Of a stretch of DNA of 64,000 bases, positions 34,316 to 42,487 are shown piece after piece. The translations under genes were made by a program, and so were the position numbers. Each line of letters begins with the position of its first letter. The first letter of the stretch is position 1. This DNA comes from JAUIET01 sp039111475 (GTDB taxonomy: Bacteria; Pseudomonadota; Gammaproteobacteria; Pseudomonadales; JAUIET01). Below the pieces are notes generated by a model, which had not been told where the DNA came from, made no database searches, and was given only the letters and a program-made list of their open reading frames with translations. Location: NCBI GenBank assembly GCA_039111475.1, contig JBCCIP010000023.1, positions 1 to 64,000 of the forward strand, in the 5' to 3' direction.

Positions 34316-35797
34316 CTATTTGATAACAAACATTGAGCCCAAGGGCTGGGATGATGTGTTCATCCACACCGTCTTGGGACGAGTGTAGTCGTACACGGCC
34401 TGGTATCCGCTTTCGCGGCCATATCCTGAGTTCCTGGTGCCGCCAAACTCCGCGATCGGTGAGATAGCCCGATAGGTGTTTACCCAGACAATACCGGCGC
34501 TTACCGCTTTCGCCATTCGTAGGGAGCGGGCACTATCGCGTGTGAAAATTCCGGCCGCCAGTCCGTGTTCTGTATGATTCGCTAAGCGAACAGCTTCCTC
34601 TTCGTCCTTAAATCGCAGCACGCTAAGAACAGGGCCAAACAATTCCGTGTCGACAATGCGGGTTTCAGGGCCTGGGCATTCAATGATGGTCGGCTCAAAG
34701 AACATATTGCTGGCTGCCTGCGCCCGTTTGCCTCCGCACACCAGGCGTCCGCCTTCGTTCAGTGCGATGTCTATTTCACGCTCTATGTGCTCCAATTGCG
34801 CGTGAGTACAGAGAGGGCCCATTTCTGTTTCGTCCAACATCGGGTCGCCGATGCGCACACCTTCAGCAATGGTCTTTATTTTCTCGAGAAACTCATCGGC
34901 AATGTCTTCGTGCAGCAACGCACGTGAGCCGGCAACGCAACTTTGTCCGGAGGCACCGAAGATGCCACCCACAGAACCGTTCACGGCACTTTCCAGATCG
35001 GCATCATCAAACACAATAAACGGCGATTTGCCGCCAAGTTCCAATGAGACTTCGGCAAAGTTGTTGGTTGAATTTTGCAGCACCTGCCTGGCCGCATTCG
35101 GCCCGCCTGTGAACGCAATTCGCGCTACCAAAGGGTGACTGGTCAGTGTTCTGCCGCAAGGGTCGCCATGGCCTGTCACGATATTGACCACGCCGTCGGG
35201 AATACCTGCTTTTGCAATCAGTGCACCGAACTCAAGCATGGCGGCCGAGGCATGTTCCGATGCCTTTAGAACCATAGTGTTACCAGCCGCAAGCGCTGGG
35301 CCCATTTTTACTGCAGTCAAAAACAGCTGGGAATTCCAGGGTACAACAGCGGCTATTACACCCAGAGGTTCTCTTGAGGTGAACACAAACATATCGGGTT
35401 TATCTATGGGCAGGGTCTCACCCTGAATCTTGTCAGCGCATCCAGCAAAGAACTGCAGATATTCGGCAACGTAAGCTGCCTGCATTTGCGTTTCCTTCAA
35501 CATTTTTCCGGTATCCCGGGTTTCCGTGATACCTAATTCGGTGGAATGTTCAACGAGTAGATCCGCAAGGCGGCGCAAACATTTACCACGCTGCGTGCCG
35601 GTCATTTTCCCCCAAGGGCCTTCATTGAGTGCTTTGTGTGCGGCACGAACAGCCCGGTCAACATCTTCGGCTGTGGCTTCAGGAATCTGACACCACACTT
35701 CGCCATTGCCTGGGCTGATGCTGTCGAATACTTTACCGTCCGAAGAAGGGCAGAATTGCCCATCAATCAGCATTTCGTAGATTTTGTTTTCAGCCAT
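34316..35797 (-). CDS. Aldehyde dehydrogenase
   Basis: A 493-residue NAD(P)-dependent aldehyde dehydrogenase. It has the cofactor region VPWNSQLFLTAVKMGPALAAGN, the general-base glutamate in LELGGKSP and the catalytic cysteine in GASGQSCVAGSR. The start at 35797 is set by GAGG 7 nt upstream; the open frame extends to 35854 without a good site. It heads the minus-strand cluster and faces the divergent LysR gene across a 111-bp gap with a palindrome. It probably oxidises the aldehyde made by the LLM enzyme or feeds the ThDP enzyme; the substrate is not identified. Confidence 0.94.
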   Translation of the reverse strand: MAENKIYEMLIDGQFCPSSDGKVFDSISPGNGEVWCQIPEATAEDVDRAVRAAHKALNEGPWGKMTGTQRGKCLRRLADLLVEHSTELGITETRDTGKMLKETQMQAAYVAEYLQFFAGCADKIQGETLPIDKPDMFVFTSREPLGVIAAVVPWNSQLFLTAVKMGPALAAGNTMVLKASEHASAAMLEFGALIAKAGIPDGVVNIVTGHGDPCGRTLTSHPLVARIAFTGGPNAARQVLQNSTNNFAEVSLELGGKSPFIVFDDADLESAVNGSVGGIFGASGQSCVAGSRALLHEDIADEFLEKIKTIAEGVRIGDPMLDETEMGPLCTHAQLEHIEREIDIALNEGGRLVCGGKRAQAASNMFFEPTIIECPGPETRIVDTELFGPVLSVLRFKDEEEAVRLANHTEHGLAAGIFTRDSARSLRMAKAVSAGIVWVNTYRAISPIAEFGGTRNSGYGRESGYQAVYDYTRPKTVWMNTSSQPLGSMFVIK

Positions 35798-35846
35798 GAT
35801 TGCACCTCTTCGCCAACGAGCAGTGGTGCAATGTGCCATAGAATCT

Positions 35847-35860
35847 AATATCATGATATT
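35847..35860. promoter_or_regulatory. Perfect 14-bp palindrome between ALDH and LysR genes
   Basis: AATATCATGATATT is its own reverse complement. It lies in the AT-rich gap between the two divergent starts, 48 bp from the LysR start and 49 bp from the ALDH start. LysR regulators bind T-N11-A type dyads in such gaps, so it is a plausible operator or activation site. This is position-based inference. Confidence 0.45.
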
Positions 35861-35908
35861 GAATTATTCTGCATATTAAATTCATAAAATTCGAATCGAC
35901 GAGAACGT

Positions 35909-36739
35909 ATGAACATTGCTTCCCTGCGCACATTCATTGCTATCGTAGAGTCAGGCAGTTTAGTGCGCGCCTCAGAGCAACTTAACGTCACACAATCAAC
36001 GGTGACCGCGCGATTGAAAACACTGGAGCAAGACCTGGGCCAAACACTGGTGAATCGCCACAAGTCTGGAGTCCGCTTGACTCCAGCGGGATCCAAATTA
36101 ATTCGTTACGCAAAAATCATGACGGGATTGTGGCAACAAGCAAGGCATGAGGCAGGATTGCCCGAAGGTACCGAAGTCCTGGTGAATTTCGGTTGTCACG
36201 CCGATCTCTGGCATAACGGTGGAAAGACGTTCTTTGATTGTATTGCAGGGCAGCAAGAGTCGATCGCTTTGTCGGTGTTCCATGGCAGTCAGTTAGAGCT
36301 TGAGCAAGCACTAGCTGATGGGCTGGTCGATATTATTCTTAGCTATCAGCCCTTTGCCAGAGACACCCAAACAGTATACGCCTTGGCACCTGAACAGCTG
36401 CTGCTCTATTCAGACCGTGTTGGTACACCCATCAAGTTTGACCCCAAGTACGTGTTTGTAGACCATGGAGAGGAATATCGTCGGTTTCATGCTGAGCATT
36501 ATCATGATGCCGGGACTGCAAGAATAAATTTCGATTCTTCTCAATGGGCGTTGGAGTATTTATTGGAGCATGGTGGGTCGGCCTATTTGCCGGAAAAACT
36601 GGCGCAGCAATACCGGGACGTCGGGCGATTGCATGTATTGACTGAAGCGCCCGGTTTTGCCCGTAAGCGCTATGTTGTGGCCAGCGACAGCGCAGCTGAA
36701 AACTGGTCGTGGTTTGCTGGAGTCCTGAAACTAATGTGA
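35909..36739 (+). CDS. LysR-family regulator
   Basis: A 276-residue LysR protein, slightly short for the family. The winged helix-turn-helix is at residues 1-60 (IASLRTFIAIVESGSLVRAS, then LNVTQSTVTARLKTLEQDLG). The effector half (VLVNFGCHADLW to the end) is compact. It lies between the ALDH-led minus-strand cluster and the plus-strand LLM/hydrolase pair and probably controls both in response to their substrate. The LLM gene begins 77 bp after its stop. Confidence 0.92.
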   Translation: MNIASLRTFIAIVESGSLVRASEQLNVTQSTVTARLKTLEQDLGQTLVNRHKSGVRLTPAGSKLIRYAKIMTGLWQQARHEAGLPEGTEVLVNFGCHADLWHNGGKTFFDCIAGQQESIALSVFHGSQLELEQALADGLVDIILSYQPFARDTQTVYALAPEQLLLYSDRVGTPIKFDPKYVFVDHGEEYRRFHAEHYHDAGTARINFDSSQWALEYLLEHGGSAYLPEKLAQQYRDVGRLHVLTEAPGFARKRYVVASDSAAENWSWFAGVLKLM

Positions 36740-36816
36740 TTCAGCGCTGCATTGACGTTTGCAGCACCGAAGGAATACTATCCGGACACCATAAAACAAA
36801 TAAGAAGAGTCGTGAT

Positions 36817-37854
36817 TTGAAGTTCAATCAGTTTCTAACCAGCTACATGCCGGATGCAAGCGCAAGTGGCAAGCATCACTTTGCCGAGCTTGTGGAGCAA
36901 GCCGTCATGGCAGAAGAGTTCGGTTTTGACAGCGTGTCACTGCCAGAACACCATCTAATCAATATTCTGTTGATGCCATCGCCCTTGCAGATGGCTGTGA
37001 AAATTGCGGCACACACACAACACATTAATATCGTCACGGCGGTCGCCGTGTTACCACTTCGGGATATGCGCATTTTCGCCGGAGAACTGGTTCAGGCCGA
37101 TTGTCTGTGCGATGACCGCCTGATTGTGGGTGTGGGTAGAGGTGCTTTCGCTTATGAAATGGCCAGGCTGGGCACACCAATAGAAACCTCCAGAGAGAAA
37201 ATGCAAGAGTCGCTTGATGTGTTGCAGGCCTTGTTAGGCGACACGGAGGTTAGTTGGAAGGGTAAGTACTATCAATTCGATGCGATCACAATCATGCCCA
37301 GGCCTGAGCGTGATATTCCAATGATGCTAGCCGTGATGGATCCGGAAGGAATTTATCAGGCTGCGATGAGAGGTTTCCATATTCAAACAACCGTTCTTCA
37401 TGCGAACGCCGATGTATTGCAACAACGCACAACGGCATTCCATCGCGCCAAATCAGAATTAGGTGAACGCGGTCGACATCTTTCGTTGTCACTGCAGCGG
37501 GTTTTGTACTGCGCGCGAGACGAGAAAGAGGCGGCTGAGAAGAGGGTAATGGCTTATGAGTATTATCAACGTTTTGACAACGTATTTACCGGGCCAGGTA
37601 CTGTGCGCAACGGGTGCATAGACGCTTTGCCGCGAGGGCAAAGCATCGAAGAATTATCTGAGAACTTGCTGATTTACCCAGCTGAAGAAATGATTGACCG
37701 TCTGGCTCTCTATCAGGACAGCGATATTGATGAGCTCATTCTCAGCTCAGGCATGGGCCAATGCCATCAGGAAACACTTGAGGCAATGCAGCGATTCTCG
37801 GAGCAGGTAATGCCGCATTTCCAAGGCCACTCAAAAGATAGGCTGGCGTTATGA
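36817..37854 (+). CDS. Second LLM-class flavin-dependent monooxygenase
   Basis: A 345-residue LLM-class oxygenase related to the one at 33225. Features are VMAEEFGFDSVSLPEHHLIN, VAVLPLRDMRIFAGELVQAD, RLIVGVGRGAFAYEMARLG and DIPMMLAVMDPEGIYQA. The likely start is TTG at 36817 (peptide MKFNQFLTSYMPD) with AAGAAGAG about 8 nt upstream; the frame is open to 36709 inside the LysR gene. It overlaps the following hydrolase by 4 bp. The pair LLM plus hydrolase thus occurs on both sides of the LysR gene, either by duplication or by two-step use on related compounds. Confidence 0.88.
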   Translation: MKFNQFLTSYMPDASASGKHHFAELVEQAVMAEEFGFDSVSLPEHHLINILLMPSPLQMAVKIAAHTQHINIVTAVAVLPLRDMRIFAGELVQADCLCDDRLIVGVGRGAFAYEMARLGTPIETSREKMQESLDVLQALLGDTEVSWKGKYYQFDAITIMPRPERDIPMMLAVMDPEGIYQAAMRGFHIQTTVLHANADVLQQRTTAFHRAKSELGERGRHLSLSLQRVLYCARDEKEAAEKRVMAYEYYQRFDNVFTGPGTVRNGCIDALPRGQSIEELSENLLIYPAEEMIDRLALYQDSDIDELILSSGMGQCHQETLEAMQRFSEQVMPHFQGHSKDRLAL

Positions 37855-38627
37855 CAGCCGTTCCCTGTGCGTACACCGTTGACGGCGCCGGGCCTCCGTT
37901 GGTATTGATTCACGGCATTGGTTCCAGGCGCCAAACCTGGAATGAGATAGTCCAAGACCTGAAAGATGAATACACTTGTATCACCTACGATTTGCGTGGC
38001 CACGGCGATTCGCCAGTCAGCGGCGATGTGTTTGGTCTTGGTGAGCTCGTGGAGGACCTTGAATTACTAAGGGCCACTTTGGGATATTCCGAATGGCACA
38101 TCGCCGGACATTCTCTTGGTGGAATGATTGGCCCGGCATACGCCCACAAACACGGCGATAGAGCACTATCGCTAGGACTGCTAAGTACCGCGGCGTTTCG
38201 CACCGAAGACGACGCCGCCAAAGTGCAAGCTGTTGTAGCGACCATGGAAGAACAAGGGATAGACAAGACGTTGCCAACGCTGGTTAACCGATGGTTTACG
38301 GACGAGTTTGTTGCGGCTAACCCGGATAAGATAGAGGCGCGAATCCAACAGGTTTTGGATACGCCGGCCGCTACGTTTTTGAACGTTTTCCATATTTATG
38401 CCGAAACGGAAATGGCGCCGTGGTTGCATAAAGTAGACGCCCCAGCATTGGTTCTGACAGGGGAAAATGATGGTGGCTGTAACCCGCGATTGAACCGCTT
38501 GATAGCGGATGCCATGCCAAATGCAGCCTTGTGCATTCTGGATCACTTAAAACACTCGATTATGATCGAAGCCTCGCCATTGGTTGCACATCACTTAAAG
38601 GAATTTCTGCGCGCCCAGCCAGGTTGA
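37851..38627 (+). CDS. Second alpha/beta hydrolase, RutD-like
   Basis: A 258-residue alpha/beta hydrolase. The oxyanion strand is LVLIHGIGSRRQTWN, the nucleophile elbow GHSLGG, the acid is in TGENDGG and the histidine in LDHLKHSIMIE. It is clearly related to the hydrolase at 31813. It overlaps the LLM gene by 4 bp (ATGA), so the two are translationally coupled and most likely act in sequence, the LLM enzyme oxygenating a substrate and the hydrolase cleaving the product. Confidence 0.91.
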   Translation: MTAVPCAYTVDGAGPPLVLIHGIGSRRQTWNEIVQDLKDEYTCITYDLRGHGDSPVSGDVFGLGELVEDLELLRATLGYSEWHIAGHSLGGMIGPAYAHKHGDRALSLGLLSTAAFRTEDDAAKVQAVVATMEEQGIDKTLPTLVNRWFTDEFVAANPDKIEARIQQVLDTPAATFLNVFHIYAETEMAPWLHKVDAPALVLTGENDGGCNPRLNRLIADAMPNAALCILDHLKHSIMIEASPLVAHHLKEFLRAQPG

Positions 38628-38725
38628 CCGTAATTTGACCAGTGTCGGTTAGTAGGCAGCGAGATCCTAAGGTAAACCGCTCGCTGGCCGATATAACAAA
38701 CAGTAATAACGTTCAGCGGTGATCT

Positions 38726-40099
38726 ATGAATACTCGAGAGAAAGCTTTGCGCGTCAATCTCACTGACCAGGTGTACGGTAGCTTTGCAGAGATTGGCGCC
38801 GGCCAGGAAGTAGTGAGATGGTTTTTTCAAGCTGGTGGTGCCGCGGGTACAGTGTCAAAGAGTATCTCGGCCTACGATATGCGAGTCAGTGATGCAATCT
38901 ATGGTGAATGCAAACGCTATGTGGCGCGTGACAGACTTGAATCCATGTTGGAAAAAGAATTTTCGCTGAATGTTGAACGCCTCGGTGAGCAACGCGGTAA
39001 GGAAACTGCGTTTTTTGCTTTCGCCGATACTGTTTCCGCCCGCAATTTTGCCGGCACTAACGCTTGCCATGCGTGGATGGGTGTGCGGTTCCAAACAGCA
39101 CCGGGCGATGATTTTAGCCAGATCATTATCCACGTGCATATGAAGGATGCATCAAATGCTCTGCAGCAGGATGCAATCGGCATCACGGGCGTTAATCTGA
39201 TTTATGCGGCGGCTTTTCATTCCGCCAATCCGGAAGATCTGCTGCGCTCATTAATGGATGGCCTGACGAGAGAGCGACTGGAAGTCGACATGATTGAGTT
39301 TACCGGAGCGGCGTTTGAGAACGTTGATAATCGCGTGATGAGTCTTCGTCTGGTTCAGTCCGGTTTTACTGATGCGGCTATGTTTGCGGCAGATGGTCGT
39401 GTTCTTCAAGCTTGCGAGTATCTTCGTAAGCAATCAGTCGTTGTGCACCGGGGCAGGTTCAGGCCGCTTACGCATGTGAACATCGATGTCTTGCATTGCG
39501 CGGAAGCACAGTTCAAAGAGGATCATGCTGAATGCGCGCCAATTGCATTGATGGAAATGACCATGCATCAGTTGTCGGCCGATGGCGACGTGTGTCTTGA
39601 AGATTTTATCAGTCGGGTAGACGTTTTAGCGGCAACTGAACACGCGGTATTGATTTCTGATTTTCTGAATTTTGATGCATTGGCTAATTACCTGCGACGC
39701 TCAGGTGTTGCCAGAACGGCATTGGCAATTGGTATGGACTCTGCGCAAAAGCTGTTTGCCGAAACAGATACAAAAGACGCGGGAAGTTTGTTCGAAAACA
39801 TGGGCCGCCTGATTGGCAAAGACCTGACCATGTATGTGTATCCCATGCTCAATGAAAGCAATGACCGGGTGCTGGGCATTAGTGATTTGCAGCTTGATCA
39901 CTACAGCGCCAAGTTACTGGAGTATTTGATGGATCTGGGTGCTGTGAAAGCGATTGAAGGCTACAACCGAGAGGTGCTGAAAATCCATTCGCCCAAAGTT
40001 CTTGAGCACATTGCGGCCAACGATGAGCGTTGGGAGAGTATGGTTCCAGAAGGTGCAGCGAATATTATCCGCCAGAGAAAACTCTTCACAGCAAAGTAA
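38726..40099 (+). CDS. Conserved protein of unknown function (GAGQEVVRWFF family)
   Basis: A 457-residue soluble protein. It begins MNTREKALRVNLTDQVYGSF and contains EIGAGQEVVRWFFQAGGAAG and SISAYDMRVSDAIYG, stretches I know from large conserved proteins in Bacteroidetes and other bacteria that have no assigned reaction. No catalytic motif, signal or membrane segment is visible; a late region (LEYLMDLGAVKAIEGYNREVLK) looks helical. Some database labels for this group (adenylyltransferase or TonB-related) are not supported by anything seen here. It lies 98 bp after the second hydrolase on the same strand. Confidence 0.75.
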   Translation: MNTREKALRVNLTDQVYGSFAEIGAGQEVVRWFFQAGGAAGTVSKSISAYDMRVSDAIYGECKRYVARDRLESMLEKEFSLNVERLGEQRGKETAFFAFADTVSARNFAGTNACHAWMGVRFQTAPGDDFSQIIIHVHMKDASNALQQDAIGITGVNLIYAAAFHSANPEDLLRSLMDGLTRERLEVDMIEFTGAAFENVDNRVMSLRLVQSGFTDAAMFAADGRVLQACEYLRKQSVVVHRGRFRPLTHVNIDVLHCAEAQFKEDHAECAPIALMEMTMHQLSADGDVCLEDFISRVDVLAATEHAVLISDFLNFDALANYLRRSGVARTALAIGMDSAQKLFAETDTKDAGSLFENMGRLIGKDLTMYVYPMLNESNDRVLGISDLQLDHYSAKLLEYLMDLGAVKAIEGYNREVLKIHSPKVLEHIAANDERWESMVPEGAANIIRQRKLFTAK

Positions 40100-40205
40100 A
40101 ACCCTGCGTCTGCGCAGACACCCGTTGTTCGGCCGGTAAGTTCACTTCAGCCCATTGCGGCGTACAATGCGGCTTCCAGCAGCTACGCATAGGTACAGGT
40201 GTGTC

Positions 40206-40652
40206 ATGACTCCCATTGAAGTGTTTTTTCAGTACGCAGGCGAGTTCGAGAAATCGTACGAAGACAATAACTGGTCTCGCTTGTACGGCTTTTTTCATGA
40301 CGATGCGACTTATACGATCATTGGCGAACCCTATGATTGTTGTCTGACAGGTCCTGAGGCAATTTTTATTGGCATGCAAAAGTCATTAGACGGCATGGAC
40401 CGCCGATTCGACACACGCGCCATAGCCCTTGACGGAGAGTTTCAGGAACAGGGCGATGATATGACGGTCAGCTGGCGAGTGACGTATGGCAAACAGGGGT
40501 TGTCGGATTTCGTACTGGGCGGCACGTCACGAATGACGGTTCGCAATGACAAGATTGCGGCGCTCAGCGACGAATTTCCTGAGAAATCAGTGCGTTTGAT
40601 GACGGATTGGATGCTAGAGAACGACTTCAAGATCGACCCTTCCTACATCTAG
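40206..40652 (+). CDS. NTF2/SnoaL-like fold protein
   Basis: A 148-residue protein with the cone-shaped NTF2-like fold pattern: an N-terminal helix pair (TPIEVFFQYAGEFEKSYED), a DDATYTIIGEPYDCCLTG strand region and a closing SRMTVRNDKIAALSDEFPE. Members range from polyketide cyclases to ester-cleaving or purely binding proteins; the function is not predictable. The ATG at 40206 is preferred by fold boundaries; the open frame extends to 40155. It is 106 bp after the unknown-function gene and may belong to the same cluster. The 208 bp behind it are AT-rich, with one hairpin (ATTATTT-GTT-AAATAAT, 40672-40688). Confidence 0.75.
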   Translation: MTPIEVFFQYAGEFEKSYEDNNWSRLYGFFHDDATYTIIGEPYDCCLTGPEAIFIGMQKSLDGMDRRFDTRAIALDGEFQEQGDDMTVSWRVTYGKQGLSDFVLGGTSRMTVRNDKIAALSDEFPEKSVRLMTDWMLENDFKIDPSYI

Positions 40653-40861
40653 GTTCGGCGCCAAAAATCTTATTATTTGTTAAATAATTATTGAAGTATT
40701 CTTCATAAACTATTGAAATAATTGATAATATGAGTATTTTGTCGTCAACGATTGTTTTCAATTCGGCCGTTTATCAGGGCAATATTCGCGTTACTATGGG
40801 TGCGTAGTCCAGCTTTGACTGCTTGAAGCGGGCTAAAAACAACACATCGTAGGAGAAACGT

Positions 40862-41116
40862 ATGGATCCTGTAGGTATTGTTATCTTTTTGGCGATAGGT
40901 GCGGTAGCCGGTTGGCTAGCTGGAAACCTGATGAAAGGCGGCGGCTTTGGTGTGCTGGGCAACATTGTTGTCGGCATTATCGGTGCCGTTGTAGGTGGTT
41001 TCGTGCTAGGCGCATTGGGCTTCTCTGCTGGGGCCAGCATTATTGGTCAAATCATTACTGCCACCATTGGCGCAGCGATATTGCTGTTTATTGTTGGCCT
41101 GGTAAAAAAGGCTTGA
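40862..41116 (+). CDS. GlsB/YeaQ/YmgE family membrane protein
   Basis: An 84-residue inner-membrane protein of the GlsB/YeaQ stress-associated family. Three glycine-rich hydrophobic segments fill the protein (IVIFLAIGAVAGWLAGNL, GNIVVGIIGAVVGGFVLGAL, IITATIGAAILLFIVGLV). The ribosome site GGAG, 6 nt from ATG, is strong. Its exact role is unknown; related genes respond to envelope or general stress. It is a single gene, convergent with the aminotransferase gene, with a hairpin between them. Confidence 0.9.
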   Translation: MDPVGIVIFLAIGAVAGWLAGNLMKGGGFGVLGNIVVGIIGAVVGGFVLGALGFSAGASIIGQIITATIGAAILLFIVGLVKKA

Positions 41117-41139
41117 TGTTCTGAGCTGCCAAGGATGGC

Positions 41140-41164
41140 GCAGGAGTGCCATTGGTACTCCTGC
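41140..41164. terminator. Hairpin between two convergent genes
   Basis: GCAGGAGTGCC (41140-41150) and GGTACTCCTGC (41154-41164) form an 11-bp stem with one G-T pair and a 3-nt loop. It sits in the 51-bp gap between the GlsB gene and the convergent aminotransferase gene. There is no long T run, so it may stop or protect transcripts from both sides only in part. Confidence 0.5.
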
Positions 41165-41167
41165 TCG

Positions 41168-42487
41168 CTACGTTGCAAGCTGGCGGATAGTTTCAAGACA
41201 GAAATCCACTTCATTTTCATCGTTGAGTAGCCCTGGCGAGAGCCGTAAATAAGATCGACTGTAAGGCGCCTGCGACGCAATAATGTTGTACTTGCGCATC
41301 GTACTTACGCTGTCTATCGGCGATAAGCCACGTATTTCGAACGCGGTGATGCCTGAGCTTAAGCCTGCATCCATAGGCGTTTTAAGGCTAACGCCTTCTA
41401 TTCCATTAAGTTCTTTTTTTAGCCGAGAATTCAGTTCGTGTATCCGATTCTGTATGCGTTGCTTACCGATCCGCTGGTGTAGCTCGAAGGCTTCAGTCAT
41501 TGCCCAGCGGTGTTCATACGCATGGGTTCCGCCGGGAGTCATTCGAATAGCGCCTGGGATTGGCGATTCAGGCAAGAATTTCATCCACTGCAAAAATGCC
41601 TTCAGGTCGAACGTAGGTACGGTCGGACTCACATGCTGCCAGCTTTCGGTCTTGCCCCACAAAATTCCAGTACCTCTTGGGCCAAACATCCACTTGTGAG
41701 TGCCCGCGATAAAGAAGTCGCAGCCAAGTGTTTGCACGTCAATATTTTCAACGCCAAATCCGTGCACGCCGTCTACGCAAAACAACAGGCGGTTTTGCTC
41801 GCTGCGCCCAATATTGGCGTTGGTTACCAATGCGGAGATTTTTGCGATTGGCAATTTCGTGCCACTTGAAGAGTGCACCCACGTCAAGGCCAGCACTCGG
41901 GTAGAGGGCTTGATGGAGGATTCAATATTCTTCAGAACTTGTTGCTCTGAGACTTGCTGTGGATTTTCATGATCGTATAAGTCGATTCTTTTGACACTCG
42001 CGCCGTTGTGTGCGGTGCTGAATTCCAGGGATTTATACGTCGAATAATGATCATGAGAACTGGTAAGCACTTCCTGACCGGGTGTTATTGTTATTCCTTG
42101 ATAGAGCGTGGCAAGGCCCTCTGTGGTGCTTCTGATCAGGGCGATGTTCTCGGCCTTGTCATTGATGTATGTAGCTGCTGCCTCTAGACTGGCAAGTTCC
42201 AGCGCGTGATCTTGTTCCATCAGGAATTGGGCGGGGTTATGATCCAATAGCTGACGGTATTTCTCGATCGCGTCGCGAACGGGTTTAGGATGAGACGCCA
42301 GCAGAAAACCGGCCATGTGCTTAACATCGGTCTGCAGTGGAAACAGGGCTCGTATTGCGGACCAGGAGTCCACTGAATAACCATCAGACTCTGAACCGGC
42401 TTTGTCTGAAGCCTGTGTTCGCATCGCTAACGCAGCGGTCGTAAGAACGCCTGCTTTCAAAAGGTCACGTCGTTTGTTACTGGTCAT
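41168..42487 (-). CDS. Tat-exported class V aminotransferase fold PLP enzyme
   Basis: A 439-residue PLP enzyme of the class V (NifS/isopenicillin-epimerase-like) fold. The N-terminus KRRDLLKAGVLTTAALAMRTQA is a twin-arginine signal, so the folded protein should reach the periplasm. The cofactor lysine is K265 (AGTHKWMFGPRGTG) and the ring-nitrogen acid D239 (CVDGVHG). Periplasmic PLP enzymes are uncommon. The reaction could be racemisation, beta-elimination or desulfuration. It overlaps the phosphotransacetylase gene by 4 bp (ATGA). Confidence 0.87.
   Translation of the reverse strand: MTSNKRRDLLKAGVLTTAALAMRTQASDKAGSESDGYSVDSWSAIRALFPLQTDVKHMAGFLLASHPKPVRDAIEKYRQLLDHNPAQFLMEQDHALELASLEAAATYINDKAENIALIRSTTEGLATLYQGITITPGQEVLTSSHDHYSTYKSLEFSTAHNGASVKRIDLYDHENPQQVSEQQVLKNIESSIKPSTRVLALTWVHSSSGTKLPIAKISALVTNANIGRSEQNRLLFCVDGVHGFGVENIDVQTLGCDFFIAGTHKWMFGPRGTGILWGKTESWQHVSPTVPTFDLKAFLQWMKFLPESPIPGAIRMTPGGTHAYEHRWAMTEAFELHQRIGKQRIQNRIHELNSRLKKELNGIEGVSLKTPMDAGLSSGITAFEIRGLSPIDSVSTMRKYNIIASQAPYSRSYLRLSPGLLNDENEVDFCLETIRQLAT

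Noticed and set aside
40109..40120. GTCTGCGCAGAC palindrome after the unknown-function gene as terminator
   Set aside because: The stem is only 6 bp with no loop or T run, and the next gene is close on the same strand.
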